Shown in pieces: positions 51,218 to 60,597 of a DNA stretch of 64,000 nucleotides. The notes beneath the pieces are model-generated. The model was not told where the DNA came from. It made no database searches and saw nothing but the letters and a program-made list of their open reading frames with translations. This DNA comes from Christiangramia bathymodioli (GTDB lineage: Bacteria; Bacteroidota; Bacteroidia; Flavobacteriales; Flavobacteriaceae): the NCBI GenBank assembly GCA_009735695.1, contig SRSL01000001.1, forward strand, positions 806,048 through 870,047. Direction: 5' to 3'. How positions within the stretch are numbered: the stretch's first letter is position 1; the number at the start of each line of letters is the position of its first letter. Made by a program: the position numbers and the translations under genes.

Positions 51218-51246
51218 AGCGCGTCTACCAATTCCGCCACTCGAGC
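51165..51246 (-). tRNA. tRNA-Leu(CAA)
   Basis: The 82-base minus-strand gene folds as a class II tRNA: acceptor GCTCGAG/CTCGAGT, D arm with GGCGGAATTGGTAGACGC, anticodon arm CTGGA-TTCAAAA-TCCAG (anticodon CAA), variable arm with a TTCG loop and T arm GTGGG-TTCGATT-CCCAC. CCA is not encoded. Its 3' half is phage-derived. Confidence 0.95.
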
Positions 51247-51247
51247 A

Positions 51248-51495
51248 TTAATACTTATCTCTAATTTTCTTAAGCTTCTCTTTTCCTATTCCAGATTTCC
51301 AGTATTTTCCCTTTGTCTGGCTTCGAGCCTGCTATTGCAAACTTCGGAAAAAATAAGCTTAAAAGGAAGATAAGCACGTGTTGTCTTTTATCTTCCCATA
51401 TTATGTCGATTCAGCCGTTTGACCAAATTTTGAGTCATTCCTACATAAATATAGTTACGTTCAATACTTGATATGGCATAAACCGTAATCATCAT
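51248..51495 (-). pseudogene. GIY-YIG nuclease gene, frameshifted
   Basis: The minus strand encodes MMITVYAISSIERNYIYVGM...LVKRLNRHNMGR, then a stop; sequence resumes in other frames as RAYLPFKLIFSEVCNSRLEAR and KYWKSGIGKEKLKKIRDKY. Joined, these give a full single-domain GIY-YIG protein of about 80 residues, as found next to tRNA and rRNA genes in many Bacteroidota. Two frame breaks are needed, so it is broken unless the sequence has errors. It ends 2 bases from the tRNA 5' end. Confidence 0.8.
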
Positions 51496-51518
51496 TTAAA
51501 GCGCGCCTGCCTGTATTC

Positions 51519-51568
51519 AGCCAGGTCTACCAATTCCGCCCTGCCTACCGGCAGGCATGCACTCGAAC
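51519..51568 (-). repeat. Broken tRNA-Leu 5' fragment with inserted palindrome
   Basis: The 5' part of the tRNA (CACTCGA and GGCGGAATTGGTAGAC on the minus strand) occurs again here, split by CTGCCTACCGGCAGGCATG, whose CTGCC-TACC-GGCAG is a hairpin of a dispersed-repeat type. It flanks the GIY-YIG pseudogene on the side opposite the intact tRNA. Confidence 0.65.
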
Positions 51569-51670
51569 TTATGGACGGCAAAAATATAAAAAATTTGGTT
51601 CAGAAAAATGAAATGCCTCGTTTTTTCTTCAAAGGGAAATTTGAACCTTTTAGCGCGTCCTTTATCTAAA

Positions 51671-52639
51671 CTACTTATCCCTGATTTTCAGCAAAACATT
51701 CCCGATCTTTTGGCCTGTCATTACATATGAAAATGCGTGACGAACGTCTTCCATCTCAAAACTTCGATCTATTAGCGGCCTGAAATGACCATTTTCAAGC
51801 AACCTGGAGATCAATTCCAGGCTTGCAGGTGTATTCTGTGGCAGCGGAAACCTCACCTTTTTCCCTTCTGAGAAAGTAGTGCTGATGGCCAAAAAAGGAT
51901 TTTGCGAATAAGGCCCTAATTCCGAAGAGATATAAATTCCGTCCTCAACTAAAAGGCTTTTGCAGTCTCCGAAAGTACTTTTTCCAACCGAATCGAACAC
52001 ATAATCGAACTTTCCCTGATCCTTTGTAAAATCCTCCTTTTGATAGTTGATATTTCTGTCAGCACCGATTTCTGTTAATTTATCAAGATGTTCGGTAGGG
52101 CCTGTAGCCACGACTTTTAACCCGTAATATTTTAGCAGTTGTATTAACGCCGACCCAATTGCACCTGTCCCGCCATTTACCAGCGCCCTTTCTCCCTTAT
52201 GAAGCTTCACCTTGTTGATAAAGTTGATGGCATAATGCGCTCCTTCTGCCGAGGCCACGGCCTGCTCGAAGGAAATTCCATCAGGGATAAGCCTGATGGC
52301 TTTCTTCACCGAAACGCTTGTAAATTCGGCCATGCTGGAAAGGCCACTGTCATCAAAACCGAAAACCCGGTCTCCGGGTTTAAAGCCACTAACCTGTTTT
52401 CCTATTTCAATGACCTCTCCGGCAAAATCGGTACCCGGGATGGCATTCAGGGGTGCCGTTAAACCGGTAAAAATTCGAACTACATACGGTTTACCGGTAA
52501 GGTTCGCGCAATCGGTTCGGTTTACCGTGGTAACAAAAACCTTAACCAGGATCTCTTCATCTCCCACTACAGGCCGTTCAGTTTCCTCAATATTCAGAAC
52601 CTCTGGTAATCCGTATCTGGAACGAACCGCTGCTTTCAT
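51671..52639 (-). CDS. NAD(P)-dependent MDR oxidoreductase (quinone oxidoreductase-like)
   Basis: The 322-residue protein is a medium-chain dehydrogenase without the zinc-ligand set: N-terminal GroES-like domain with PGTDFAGEVIEIG, and a nucleotide-binding NGGTGAIGSALIQLLK. Probably reduces quinones or enones in the cytoplasm. Monocistronic. Confidence 0.85.
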   Translation of the reverse strand: MKAAVRSRYGLPEVLNIEETERPVVGDEEILVKVFVTTVNRTDCANLTGKPYVVRIFTGLTAPLNAIPGTDFAGEVIEIGKQVSGFKPGDRVFGFDDSGLSSMAEFTSVSVKKAIRLIPDGISFEQAVASAEGAHYAINFINKVKLHKGERALVNGGTGAIGSALIQLLKYYGLKVVATGPTEHLDKLTEIGADRNINYQKEDFTKDQGKFDYVFDSVGKSTFGDCKSLLVEDGIYISSELGPYSQNPFLAISTTFSEGKKVRFPLPQNTPASLELISRLLENGHFRPLIDRSFEMEDVRHAFSYVMTGQKIGNVLLKIRDK

Positions 52640-52976
52640 AAGACCAGTTTTTTCGAATTAGTAAGTGAGTTAAGCTTCTAGTATTGCTTTCAGCTTATGA
52701 AGTTAATTATTTTAGCTGTATATCAGCCGATTATATTTTTTACTTATAGAATAGGCTGAACTGAGAATCTGTATTTGCTTTTTAAATTCAGAATGGAATC
52801 AAGCCGGAAATAAGAGCATATTATCCACAAAAATTAGAATAAAAATTTCAGACCCCTAAACCTCTTTAATTCAGTTTTTTATAAGCGAAATCGTTATCGT
52901 AAATAATTTTTATAGAGTCTGATTTTCGTACTTGTTTTTGATATATATTCGCTCGTTTTTTAATACAATCATAAAA
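52640..52976. other. Divergent intergenic region
   Basis: AT-rich spacer between the oxidoreductase (left) and a lipoprotein (right). GCGAAATCGTTATCGTAAAT near 52885 and GATATATATTCG near 52940 may belong to the lipoprotein promoter; no firm consensus match or coding frame seen. Confidence 0.4.
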
Positions 52977-53204
52977 ATGAAAAAACTAATTTTTGGTGCT
53001 CTTGCACTTGCTATGTTCACTGTAACTTCATGTCGTAACGAACAAACAGAAACTCCTGAAGAAGCAGTTGAAGAAACAGCTACCGTTGAAGAAGCTAACC
53101 TTGAAATGACTACTGAAACCGAGGAAATCGAAGAAGTAGAAATGGAAGAGGCAGTAGATTCAGCCGCTGTTGAAGTTGAGCAAGAGACTCCAGCTATTCA
53201 ATAA
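52977..53204 (+). CDS. Small, very acidic lipoprotein
   Basis: The 75-residue protein (MKKLIFGALALAMFTVTSC...) has a lipobox ending in Cys19, then a mature part almost entirely of Glu, Thr, Ala and Val. Probably an abundant envelope protein of disordered type. Followed by a strong terminator. Confidence 0.75.
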   Translation: MKKLIFGALALAMFTVTSCRNEQTETPEEAVEETATVEEANLEMTTETEEIEEVEMEEAVDSAAVEVEQETPAIQ

Positions 53205-53235
53205 GAAAAAACAGAATTTTTCCGATTTTCATAAG

Positions 53236-53263
53236 GTCCTGCCAGTGGCAGGACTTTTTTTTT
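53236..53263 (+). terminator. Terminator of the lipoprotein gene
   Basis: GTCCTGCC-AGT-GGCAGGAC followed by nine Ts. Confidence 0.92.
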
Positions 53264-53277
53264 AAGGCCAACCGATT

Positions 53278-53898
53278 CTATTCAAAATCATATTTTCGTT
53301 CCACGGCGTACCTCAACAATTCACCGGCTCCCTGCAAATTCAGTTTTTTGATCATATTTTTTCGATGGGTAGCCACGGTCATTTTACCAATAAAAAGTGC
53401 GTCTGCGATTTCCTGATTGGTTTTTCCTTCTCCCACCAGCTTTAAAATTTCCCGTTGCCGGCTGGTAAGTACCGGTTTCTTTTCGGCTGCATTCTTATTG
53501 GAATCGGTATTGATATTCGGGTCGTAATAGGCCTTTCCATCATAGACTTTTCGAATCGCGAACAATAGTTCCTTCAAACTGGCATTTTTCAGGATATAGC
53601 CATTCGCGCCAGCATTCAGCATTTGTTCAACAGCATTGTCCTGGTCGAACATCGTAAATGCGATAATCTTAATTTCGGGATCCAGTTTTTTGATCTGCCG
53701 GGTGGCCTGTATCCCATCCATCACCGGCATCCTGATATCGGTAATTACCACATTAGGCCTTTTATTTGACACTAGCTCCAGCAATTCCTTTCCGTTCGCG
53801 GCAGATCCCAGAAATCGGATATCCTCTTCATACTCCAGAAAAACCTTTATCCCGTCAATAAGGGCGGTATGATCTTCAGCGATGACAAGATTTATCAT
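53278..53898 (-). CDS. NarL/LuxR-family response regulator
   Basis: The 206-residue protein has a receiver domain (phospho-Asp in VITDIRMPVMDG, about 54) and a C-terminal LuxR helix-turn-helix (GKTNQEIADALFIGKMTVATH). Overlaps the histidine kinase gene by 4 bases, so they form a pair. Confidence 0.93.
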   Translation of the reverse strand: MINLVIAEDHTALIDGIKVFLEYEEDIRFLGSAANGKELLELVSNKRPNVVITDIRMPVMDGIQATRQIKKLDPEIKIIAFTMFDQDNAVEQMLNAGANGYILKNASLKELLFAIRKVYDGKAYYDPNINTDSNKNAAEKKPVLTSRQREILKLVGEGKTNQEIADALFIGKMTVATHRKNMIKKLNLQGAGELLRYAVERKYDFE

Positions 53899-55679
53899 GA
53901 TAATGGCATATTTATGATCACAGAAGTTCCCTTTTCAGGTATGCTTTCCACATCTACGGAACCACCTCGATGCTCCACTCGCTTCTGAATGGAATAAATT
54001 CCCATCCCTTCCTTTGGCCTCAGCATCCCGGGATCGAATCCCTTCCCGTTGTCCTCGACCATGATACTGATCTCATCACCATGATGCGTTAGGTAAATAC
54101 TAGCTTCTGAAGCTCCCGAATGCTTTATGACGTTGGTGATCAACTCCTGAATGATCCTGAAGATAAGGATTTCCAGCGAGTTTTCCAGTCGCTCATCCAT
54201 CCCGTTATCTTCAACTTCAATAATAAGCTTGTTAGAGGCCGATACCTTGCTGGCAAAATTCTTAACAGCCGGTAGCAGACCTTCCTGGGCATGAACCCCG
54301 GCATTCTTTGCATGGGCGATATTCCTAACTTCCTGGTAAGCTTCATCCAGCAGCATATCGGTTTGCCTGATTAGCCGGTCTTCTTCTTCCTTTAATCCAT
54401 CCTTTCTTATTTTCATATTCTGAAAATGCAGCTTCAGAGTAGCCAGAAGACTTCCCAGGTTATCATGAAGATCATTGGCAATGCGCTGTCTTTCTTTCTC
54501 CTGCCCTTCTATCATGGCGTCGATTCCTGCAAGCTCCTGTTGTTTTAATACATTTTCCAGCTTTTGTTTCTGAACTTCGATCTCCTTCTCGGCGATTTTC
54601 TTCTGGGATCGGGTGTTTTTATAGGCAAGCAGAGCCACAAGTAAGATCAACAATAATGTGGCCAGGGCCCCCAGCAGCCAGATTCGGTTCTGCTTCAGCC
54701 GAAGATTTTCATTCTCTTTTTTCTCTACCTCATATTTGGTTTGAATATCCAGCATGGCTTTATTCTGCTCACTTTGCTGAATACTGTCATGGTAGGTGTT
54801 TTCAAGTTTCAGGTATTTATAGGCGTTCTCGTAATCACCTTTCAGCTCAAAGGCATTAGCCATGTGATCATAGAGCAAACGCTTGTTTTCCTTTTCAAAT
54901 TCCCGTGGTGCAATGGCTTCAGCTTTTTTATAATAGGCGATAGCCGAATCGTATTCCCTGGTTTGCTTGAATATTGAAGCCTTGTTATTATAGATATAGG
55001 AAATGAAATCGGTGAGATCGCGCTTTTTGTATTCTTTCAATGCGATCTCATAATGATGCATGGCCGAATCTTTCTGAGGTGTCATTTCTCCAAAGGCAAC
55101 TCCAAGGTTATGGTGAATCTTGGCATTCATCAAAGAATCGCCGGTCTTTAAATTTTCCCTGATCGCCTGCCGATAATACTGAATGGTCTTCTGAACATCT
55201 GAATTGATGAAAATGGTTCCCAGCTGCATATAGGCTTTTGCGAGCATGGCGGGATCATTTTTATCTCTCGCGTACTCCAGATATTCATTCATATAAGGCT
55301 GCGGATCCAGGTCTTTATTTCCGCTTGAAGTGAGGAGCGGAATAATATGAAGGTTGACGGCGGCAGCCTGTTCCAGGCTATCCATGGCCGTATATTTTCT
55401 TTTAGCGACCAGGAAATTATGGTAGCTCTCATCTGCATTGTTCTCCAGACTCTTCAATCGAGCATACAGCACATAATAGCGCGCATTTTCAGAAGCCTCC
55501 AGATATGTAGTATCAATCTGTTTTAAGACCTGGCTGGCTACCTCTGTATTTCTGGCATTCAGCAAACTATCTGCCGCATTCAGTTTTGAGTTCTGAGAAA
55601 ATGCAGAAGCGGCACTTAAAAACCATATTAAGATCGCCGCTATTTTAAGGAATACCTTCAATTTATCCGCCGGTTCCAA
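53895..55679 (-). CDS. TPR-containing sensor histidine kinase (HisKA_3)
   Basis: The 594-residue protein has a signal peptide/N-terminal span, about 300 residues of TPR repeats outside the membrane, one span (about 330-350, LLGALATLLLILLVALLA), a coiled coil, a HisKA_3 domain with the phospho-His in RQRIANDLHDNLG, and an ATPase domain (VEDNGKGFDPG). It senses an unknown periplasmic signal and phosphorylates the adjacent regulator. Confidence 0.9.
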   Translation of the reverse strand: MEPADKLKVFLKIAAILIWFLSAASAFSQNSKLNAADSLLNARNTEVASQVLKQIDTTYLEASENARYYVLYARLKSLENNADESYHNFLVAKRKYTAMDSLEQAAAVNLHIIPLLTSSGNKDLDPQPYMNEYLEYARDKNDPAMLAKAYMQLGTIFINSDVQKTIQYYRQAIRENLKTGDSLMNAKIHHNLGVAFGEMTPQKDSAMHHYEIALKEYKKRDLTDFISYIYNNKASIFKQTREYDSAIAYYKKAEAIAPREFEKENKRLLYDHMANAFELKGDYENAYKYLKLENTYHDSIQQSEQNKAMLDIQTKYEVEKKENENLRLKQNRIWLLGALATLLLILLVALLAYKNTRSQKKIAEKEIEVQKQKLENVLKQQELAGIDAMIEGQEKERQRIANDLHDNLGSLLATLKLHFQNMKIRKDGLKEEEDRLIRQTDMLLDEAYQEVRNIAHAKNAGVHAQEGLLPAVKNFASKVSASNKLIIEVEDNGMDERLENSLEILIFRIIQELITNVIKHSGASEASIYLTHHGDEISIMVEDNGKGFDPGMLRPKEGMGIYSIQKRVEHRGGSVDVESIPEKGTSVIINMPLS

Positions 55680-56157
55680 CTAGAATTCCGCCTCCGGCCG
55701 TATCAGGCTGATATATAATTTCTTTTTGAGATTCAGATCTCCCAAATACCTCGTCTGTGTCATAGCCATGATTTTTAACAAAATCCCTGGCTTTCTGTAC
55801 AACACCTTCATACCCCTTCAATGTAAAATTATTGCTGTGAAAAATGATCACGTGGCTTTTATCTACAGACGCATCGAATTCTTCAATAGACAAACCAAAT
55901 TTTACTTCATTGACGACCGGGTATTTTCCATTAGACAAATTTCCTACTGCCTCACTTTTCTTATTCTCAATTTTGATAGCCACGAACATCCCGTTATGTC
56001 CACCATTAGATATATCTATAGCGTCGAGAACCTTTACCCTGTATTTTTTTTCTTCGGCATCAACTTCGGAAGGAAGGATAATCCCAAGGTCAACTTTTAG
56101 TTTTTTAGCATCCTCTTTTTTGGCCTTATAAACGCCAATTGGATCATAGATTTGCAT
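55663..56157 (-). CDS. Unknown protein upstream of the sensor kinase
   Basis: The 164-residue cytoplasmic-type protein (MQIYDPIGVYKAKKED...) overlaps the kinase gene by 17 bases, so it is probably co-expressed. Gly-rich C-terminus (GGGILVGTGG). No family recognised. Confidence 0.6.
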   Translation of the reverse strand: MQIYDPIGVYKAKKEDAKKLKVDLGIILPSEVDAEEKKYRVKVLDAIDISNGGHNGMFVAIKIENKKSEAVGNLSNGKYPVVNEVKFGLSIEEFDASVDKSHVIIFHSNNFTLKGYEGVVQKARDFVKNHGYDTDEVFGRSESQKEIIYQPDTAGGGILVGTGG

Positions 56158-56345
56158 AACAAATAGGTTTGGTTAGTAAATTTTCGGTGACCTAAGGTCT
56201 GAAAATAAATCAAGTAACGCAAAAGCATTTTTCAGGCATAGTACCAGGGCTCAGCAAAAAAAATCCAAGTGTACCTTAATTAAAAGAAACAGGGAAGGTT
56301 TGATAATTCCACCTAACGGTTTAATATAGTATTACCTCAAATAGC

Positions 56346-57158
56346 CTAATTCAAACTAACAGAAATCACCCCGCCGGTCACGCATTTCGCCACAAGCTGA
56401 GCAGTATTTGAGCAATTACATTTGTTGAGAATATTCTTGCGGTGGGTCTTCACGGTATGGACAGACAGGCTGTATTTGCTGGCGATTTCAACAGCGCTAT
56501 AGCCCTGCGCCAGCAGTTTAACGATCTGCACTTCTCTTTCAGACAGGCGATCCAGGAGATCTACTGTGTCGTATTCACAAAAGGAAGGATCGAAGTAGCC
56601 TTTATCGGTATTTACATTGTAATAGCTCTTTTCACCATCAAGACTTACAAAAGAAACATCGTTACAGCTACTTATTTTCAGGTGAGAAATATCGGTGTGA
56701 ACGCAAAATACATGCTTGGGCATTCCATTATCCACTACGGTAAGTGGAGTGGTTTGATGGATCATGGTCCTGATTTTACCCGATGCATCCTTCATTTTAT
56801 AGGAATACATCAGCTTATAATTAAGCAGTTGGTCCCTCTCCAGGAAACGGGTATAAAAATCGTTCACTACCTTTTCCTTAAGTTCTATCCTATCTAATTC
56901 CTCGGGAACTGCCAATTTCAGCAGATCTTCCAGTTTAACTTCATCCCCTGGTTTCCCGGCAAAATCGATCACAGATTCTGAAATATGTTCCAGCTGAAAA
57001 TTATGAAAATTGATTACATAATAATAGGAATTGCCTGGTGTGAACATAGACGCCAGTTGCCTGAAATCCTGCGTAACCTGATAGGTATTATATTCATTAA
57101 CCTGCTTAGAATACTTTTCCTGCCAGTATTCAGCAAGCTTTTTGTAATCCTTATTCAT
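56346..57158 (-). CDS. PAS-like sensor with LuxR DNA-binding domain
   Basis: The 270-residue protein has a PAS-like region (about 40-165) and a C-terminal LuxR domain (LSEREVQIVKLLAQGYSAVEIA, given here as REVQIVKLLAQGYSA, then VHTVKTHRKNI). It is a one-component transcription regulator. No membrane span. Confidence 0.85.
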   Translation of the reverse strand: MNKDYKKLAEYWQEKYSKQVNEYNTYQVTQDFRQLASMFTPGNSYYYVINFHNFQLEHISESVIDFAGKPGDEVKLEDLLKLAVPEELDRIELKEKVVNDFYTRFLERDQLLNYKLMYSYKMKDASGKIRTMIHQTTPLTVVDNGMPKHVFCVHTDISHLKISSCNDVSFVSLDGEKSYYNVNTDKGYFDPSFCEYDTVDLLDRLSEREVQIVKLLAQGYSAVEIASKYSLSVHTVKTHRKNILNKCNCSNTAQLVAKCVTGGVISVSLN

Positions 57159-57581
57159 AGCTGGGAAGCTTGTTTGGATGGGTAAATATAGAATTAATGA
57201 AGGTTTATATCCAAAAGTTCCTCACAAAGCTTGTTATATTAACGTTTGTGAAAGAAAAAACCTCCGGCGAAACCGGAGGTTCAAAAGTTTAGTACTGGTA
57301 AGTTTCGGAACTTATAAACTAGAAATCGATTTAACCCTAAAATAGAAATACGCCCTACACATATTTCTACCAACCAAATCTTACCATCCTTGGATTAAAA
57401 GGATGAGCAAATTAGCATATAAGAGGCATTTATAAAATACCTCCAAAAGGGTATTTTAATGATTTCCGCTTTAATAGTTTGGGCCGCTTTCTATACAAGC
57501 CTATATAAAGAGCTGAATCCGGATGTTTTGTCATCATTTTATTATGTTGTATTTTCGGCTCTTTTCAACAAAAATTGAAAT
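57159..57581. other. Intergenic region with two hairpins
   Basis: AACCTCCGG-CGAAAC-CGGAGGTT-type stem at 57259-57281 has T6 on its minus-strand 3' side, so it would act as a leftward terminator or as an attenuator before the regulator gene at 56346-57158. AAATACC/GGTATTT (about 57438-57462) forms a second hairpin. No coding frame. Confidence 0.5.
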
Positions 57582-58169
57582 ATGTCCCAATTTTGGCTCT
57601 ATTTTAGACTTGGCCTCGATCATGTACTGGATTGGCAGGCATACGATCACGTGCTTTTTCTTGTGGTGCTGGTAGCAGCTTATGGATTTTCTACCTGGAA
57701 ACGGGTGTTATGGCTCGTAACCCTTTTTACAATTGGACATACTCTGGCACTTTTTCTTTCAGTGTATGAAATCGTACGAGTGGCCAGCAATTATGTTGAA
57801 TTCCTAATTCCGGTAACCATTCTGGTCACGGCGATTTTTGATATTATAACCGCCGGAAAGAAAGTTCAAAAGACCAATTTCAGCCTTCTTTATATAACTG
57901 CCGCTTTCTTTGGGCTTATCCATGGGCTAGGGTTTTCTTCTTATTTTAAAATGATCGCTTCGGCTTCAGAATCCAAATTCCTTCCTTTGATAGAATTCGC
58001 GTTAGGAATAGAAGTAGCACAGATCATCGTGGTGCTGGCGGTTATGATCATTGGTTTTATTTGCCAGAATATTTTCAAGGTCTCAAAAAGAGACTGGATC
58101 CTTGTTACCGCCTCGATTGTCGTGGGTATCGTCCTGCCGATACTTCAAAAGAGTTATCTGGCACTTTAA
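57582..58169 (+). CDS. HupE/UreJ-family membrane protein
   Basis: The 195-residue protein has about six membrane spans and the family's GLDHVLDWQAYDHVLF (His-Asp) and FTIGHTLAL motifs. Related proteins carry nickel or cobalt. Monocistronic. Confidence 0.8.
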   Translation: MSQFWLYFRLGLDHVLDWQAYDHVLFLVVLVAAYGFSTWKRVLWLVTLFTIGHTLALFLSVYEIVRVASNYVEFLIPVTILVTAIFDIITAGKKVQKTNFSLLYITAAFFGLIHGLGFSSYFKMIASASESKFLPLIEFALGIEVAQIIVVLAVMIIGFICQNIFKVSKRDWILVTASIVVGIVLPILQKSYLAL

Positions 58170-58256
58170 AATAAGATTCGTTTAGCTTCATTTTTTACAA
58201 TAATCTAGTAATTTGCAGCATATTGTAAATTCTTCAGCAATACACTTTGACATTCC

Positions 58257-58688
58257 ATGAATAAAAAAAAACAGCTAAAATTTGATAAGGCCTATTTGAG
58301 AATTGCAAGAGAATGGAGTAAATTATCCCATTGTAATAGGAAACAGGTTGGCGCGTTAATTGTTAAGGATAGAATGATAATATCTGATGGGTACAATGGT
58401 ACTCCTACAGGATTTGAGAATTTTTGCGAAGATGAAGAAGGTTATACCAAATGGTATGTTTTGCATGCCGAGGCCAATGCCATCCTAAAAGTTGCCGGTT
58501 CTACACAATCCTGTAAGGATGCAACCCTATATATTACGATGTCCCCCTGTAAGGAATGCAGTAAGTTAATACACCAATCTGGTATAAACAGGCTGGTTTA
58601 TCACATTGATTATAAAGACAACTCGGGTCTGGAATTTTTAAGAAAGGCCGGGGTGGAACTGGAACAAATAACCGAACTGGAAGATTGA
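58257..58688 (+). CDS. dCMP deaminase
   Basis: The 143-residue protein has the deaminase zinc motif HAEANAI with PCKEC, and the N-terminal SHCNRKQVGALIVKD signature of deoxycytidylate deaminases. It makes dUMP for thymidylate synthesis. Overlaps the protease start by 4 bases. Confidence 0.92.
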   Translation: MNKKKQLKFDKAYLRIAREWSKLSHCNRKQVGALIVKDRMIISDGYNGTPTGFENFCEDEEGYTKWYVLHAEANAILKVAGSTQSCKDATLYITMSPCKECSKLIHQSGINRLVYHIDYKDNSGLEFLRKAGVELEQITELED

Positions 58689-60283
58689 AAGGCAGGAATA
58701 AAATATTCACTCCACTAATAATTAGCATCGCCTGCGCCATAGGGCTCATCCTTGGCGCCAGGATGAATTTTGACACTTCTGATGAGCTTTTTTCAGCCAA
58801 TCCGAAAAAACAAAAATTAAACAGGCTAATCGATTATATCGATTATGAGTATGTAGACGATGTGAATACCGATAGCATTGTAGATGTTACGGTGAACAAG
58901 ATCCTGGAAAATCTTGATCCACATTCAGTGTATATTCCTAAAGACGAATACTCGGCGGTAACCGATAATATGAAAGGTGATTTTGTGGGGATAGGAGTCA
59001 GTTTTTATAATGTGGGAGATACCATTGTGGTCATTAAAGCCCTGGAAGGCGGTCCCAGCGAAAAGATCGGGATTCGCGGTGGTGATCGCATCCTGTATGC
59101 AAATGGAAACAGGCTTTTTAACCGCGGGATCAGCAACGATTCTATCACCAGCCAGTTAAAAGGCAAGGAGAACACAAAGGTTACTCTAAAAGTTCTGCGG
59201 AAAGGTTTAAATGAGATGCTCACCTTCGACGTGAAACGCGGGAAAGTGCCTCTGAAAAGTGTAGATGCAGCCTATATGCTCACTGAAAACCTAGGCTATA
59301 TCAAAATTAATCGTTTTTCTGAAACCACGTATGATGAATTTAGAGCATCTATAACCGAATTAAAAAGACAGGGAGCCAAACAAATCGCCCTGGATCTTCG
59401 CGATAACCCTGGCGGCTATCTTTCCGAAGCCATTAATATCGCCGATGAGTTCATAGGGGGAGAAAAACTCATCCTTTTCACCAAAAACAAAAGCGGAGCC
59501 ATTGAAGAAACCTATGCCCAAAGAAAAGGCGAGTTCGAGAATGGAAAAGTTTTCGTTCTGATCAATGAAAATTCGGCGTCGGCCAGCGAGGTGGTAGCCG
59601 GAGCTTTACAGGATAATGATGTGGGAACCATAGTGGGTCGCCGATCTTACGGAAAAGGCCTGGTACAGCGAGAAATGGAGCTGGGTGACGGTAGTGCAGT
59701 ACGACTGACCATCGCCAGATATTATACCCCAACGGGAAGGTCTATTCAAAAACCTTACGATCTTGGCAATGAAGCCTATTTCAATGATTATATGCGCCGG
59801 TATAAAAATGGCGAATTGAGCAACGAAGATAACATAGAAGTTAATGATTCCCTTCGTTTTACGACCCCGGGTGGGAATGTCGTGTACGGTGGTGGCGGGA
59901 TCATTCCGGATGTTTTTGTTCCCAAGTATACCGACTCTGAGAAGGAAAAGATCAGTTTCTTACTGAAAAGCGGATATATGAGCCGATTCGTCTTCGACCT
60001 TTTAGAGCAGGATCGCCAGTATTACAATTCCATCTCCAAGGAAGATTTTGTAGAGGAGATCGAGATCACAGATGCTATGGCCGATAGTTTTGAAACTTAT
60101 GTTTTGGTTCAACCGGAATTACGAATTAACCTAAATATCCAAAAGCATAGACCGCTGTTGAAGAAGTATCTAAAAGCCGAAATGGCTCAGCAACTTTTCG
60201 GAACCAATGCATTTCAACGATATTTAAATGAAGATGACCGAATAATTGAAAAAGTTATTCAGTTGTCTGAAGAAAATGAATAA
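58685..60283 (+). CDS. C-terminal processing protease (S41, CtpA-like)
   Basis: The 532-residue protein has an N-terminal span (about 8-24), a PDZ domain (GIRGGDRILYANG) and the S41 Ser-Lys dyad (Ser in NENSASASEVVAG, Lys in RRSYGKGLVQ). It works in the periplasm. TTG start at 58685 overlaps the deaminase stop. Confidence 0.92.
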   Translation: MKGRNKIFTPLIISIACAIGLILGARMNFDTSDELFSANPKKQKLNRLIDYIDYEYVDDVNTDSIVDVTVNKILENLDPHSVYIPKDEYSAVTDNMKGDFVGIGVSFYNVGDTIVVIKALEGGPSEKIGIRGGDRILYANGNRLFNRGISNDSITSQLKGKENTKVTLKVLRKGLNEMLTFDVKRGKVPLKSVDAAYMLTENLGYIKINRFSETTYDEFRASITELKRQGAKQIALDLRDNPGGYLSEAINIADEFIGGEKLILFTKNKSGAIEETYAQRKGEFENGKVFVLINENSASASEVVAGALQDNDVGTIVGRRSYGKGLVQREMELGDGSAVRLTIARYYTPTGRSIQKPYDLGNEAYFNDYMRRYKNGELSNEDNIEVNDSLRFTTPGGNVVYGGGGIIPDVFVPKYTDSEKEKISFLLKSGYMSRFVFDLLEQDRQYYNSISKEDFVEEIEITDAMADSFETYVLVQPELRINLNIQKHRPLLKKYLKAEMAQQLFGTNAFQRYLNEDDRIIEKVIQLSEENE

Positions 60284-60306
60284 TTTCCTTTGCGTTTAAT
60301 AATATT

Positions 60307-60597
60307 TTGAATTTTCTGTCTTCTTACTGGCCATTCATACCTTTATCCCTGTTCATTATCGCAGTGATTTTCCGCCTGTTGGACAACAGCACCTATTTGT
60401 TCCTTAAACGAGATATCCTTGTAACATCTTCTAACGTCTCAAGGAAACTGATGAAAAAACATATCAGTCTAAATAAGGATCCTGAATTCACCAGGCAGTT
60501 AAAGAAGGCTCTGTTATATAGAAATTTTCAGCAGAACTTCCTGATCTTAGCGGGCATCAGTCTTCCACCAAGCCTGTATTTTTATTTCCTAGGCTAG
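60307..60597 (+). CDS. Small two-span membrane protein
   Basis: The 96-residue protein has hydrophobic segments at about 6-24 and 78-94. TTG start at 60307. Convergent overlap of 9 bases with the flavoprotein gene. Unknown. Confidence 0.65.
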   Translation: MNFLSSYWPFIPLSLFIIAVIFRLLDNSTYLFLKRDILVTSSNVSRKLMKKHISLNKDPEFTRQLKKALLYRNFQQNFLILAGISLPPSLYFYFLG

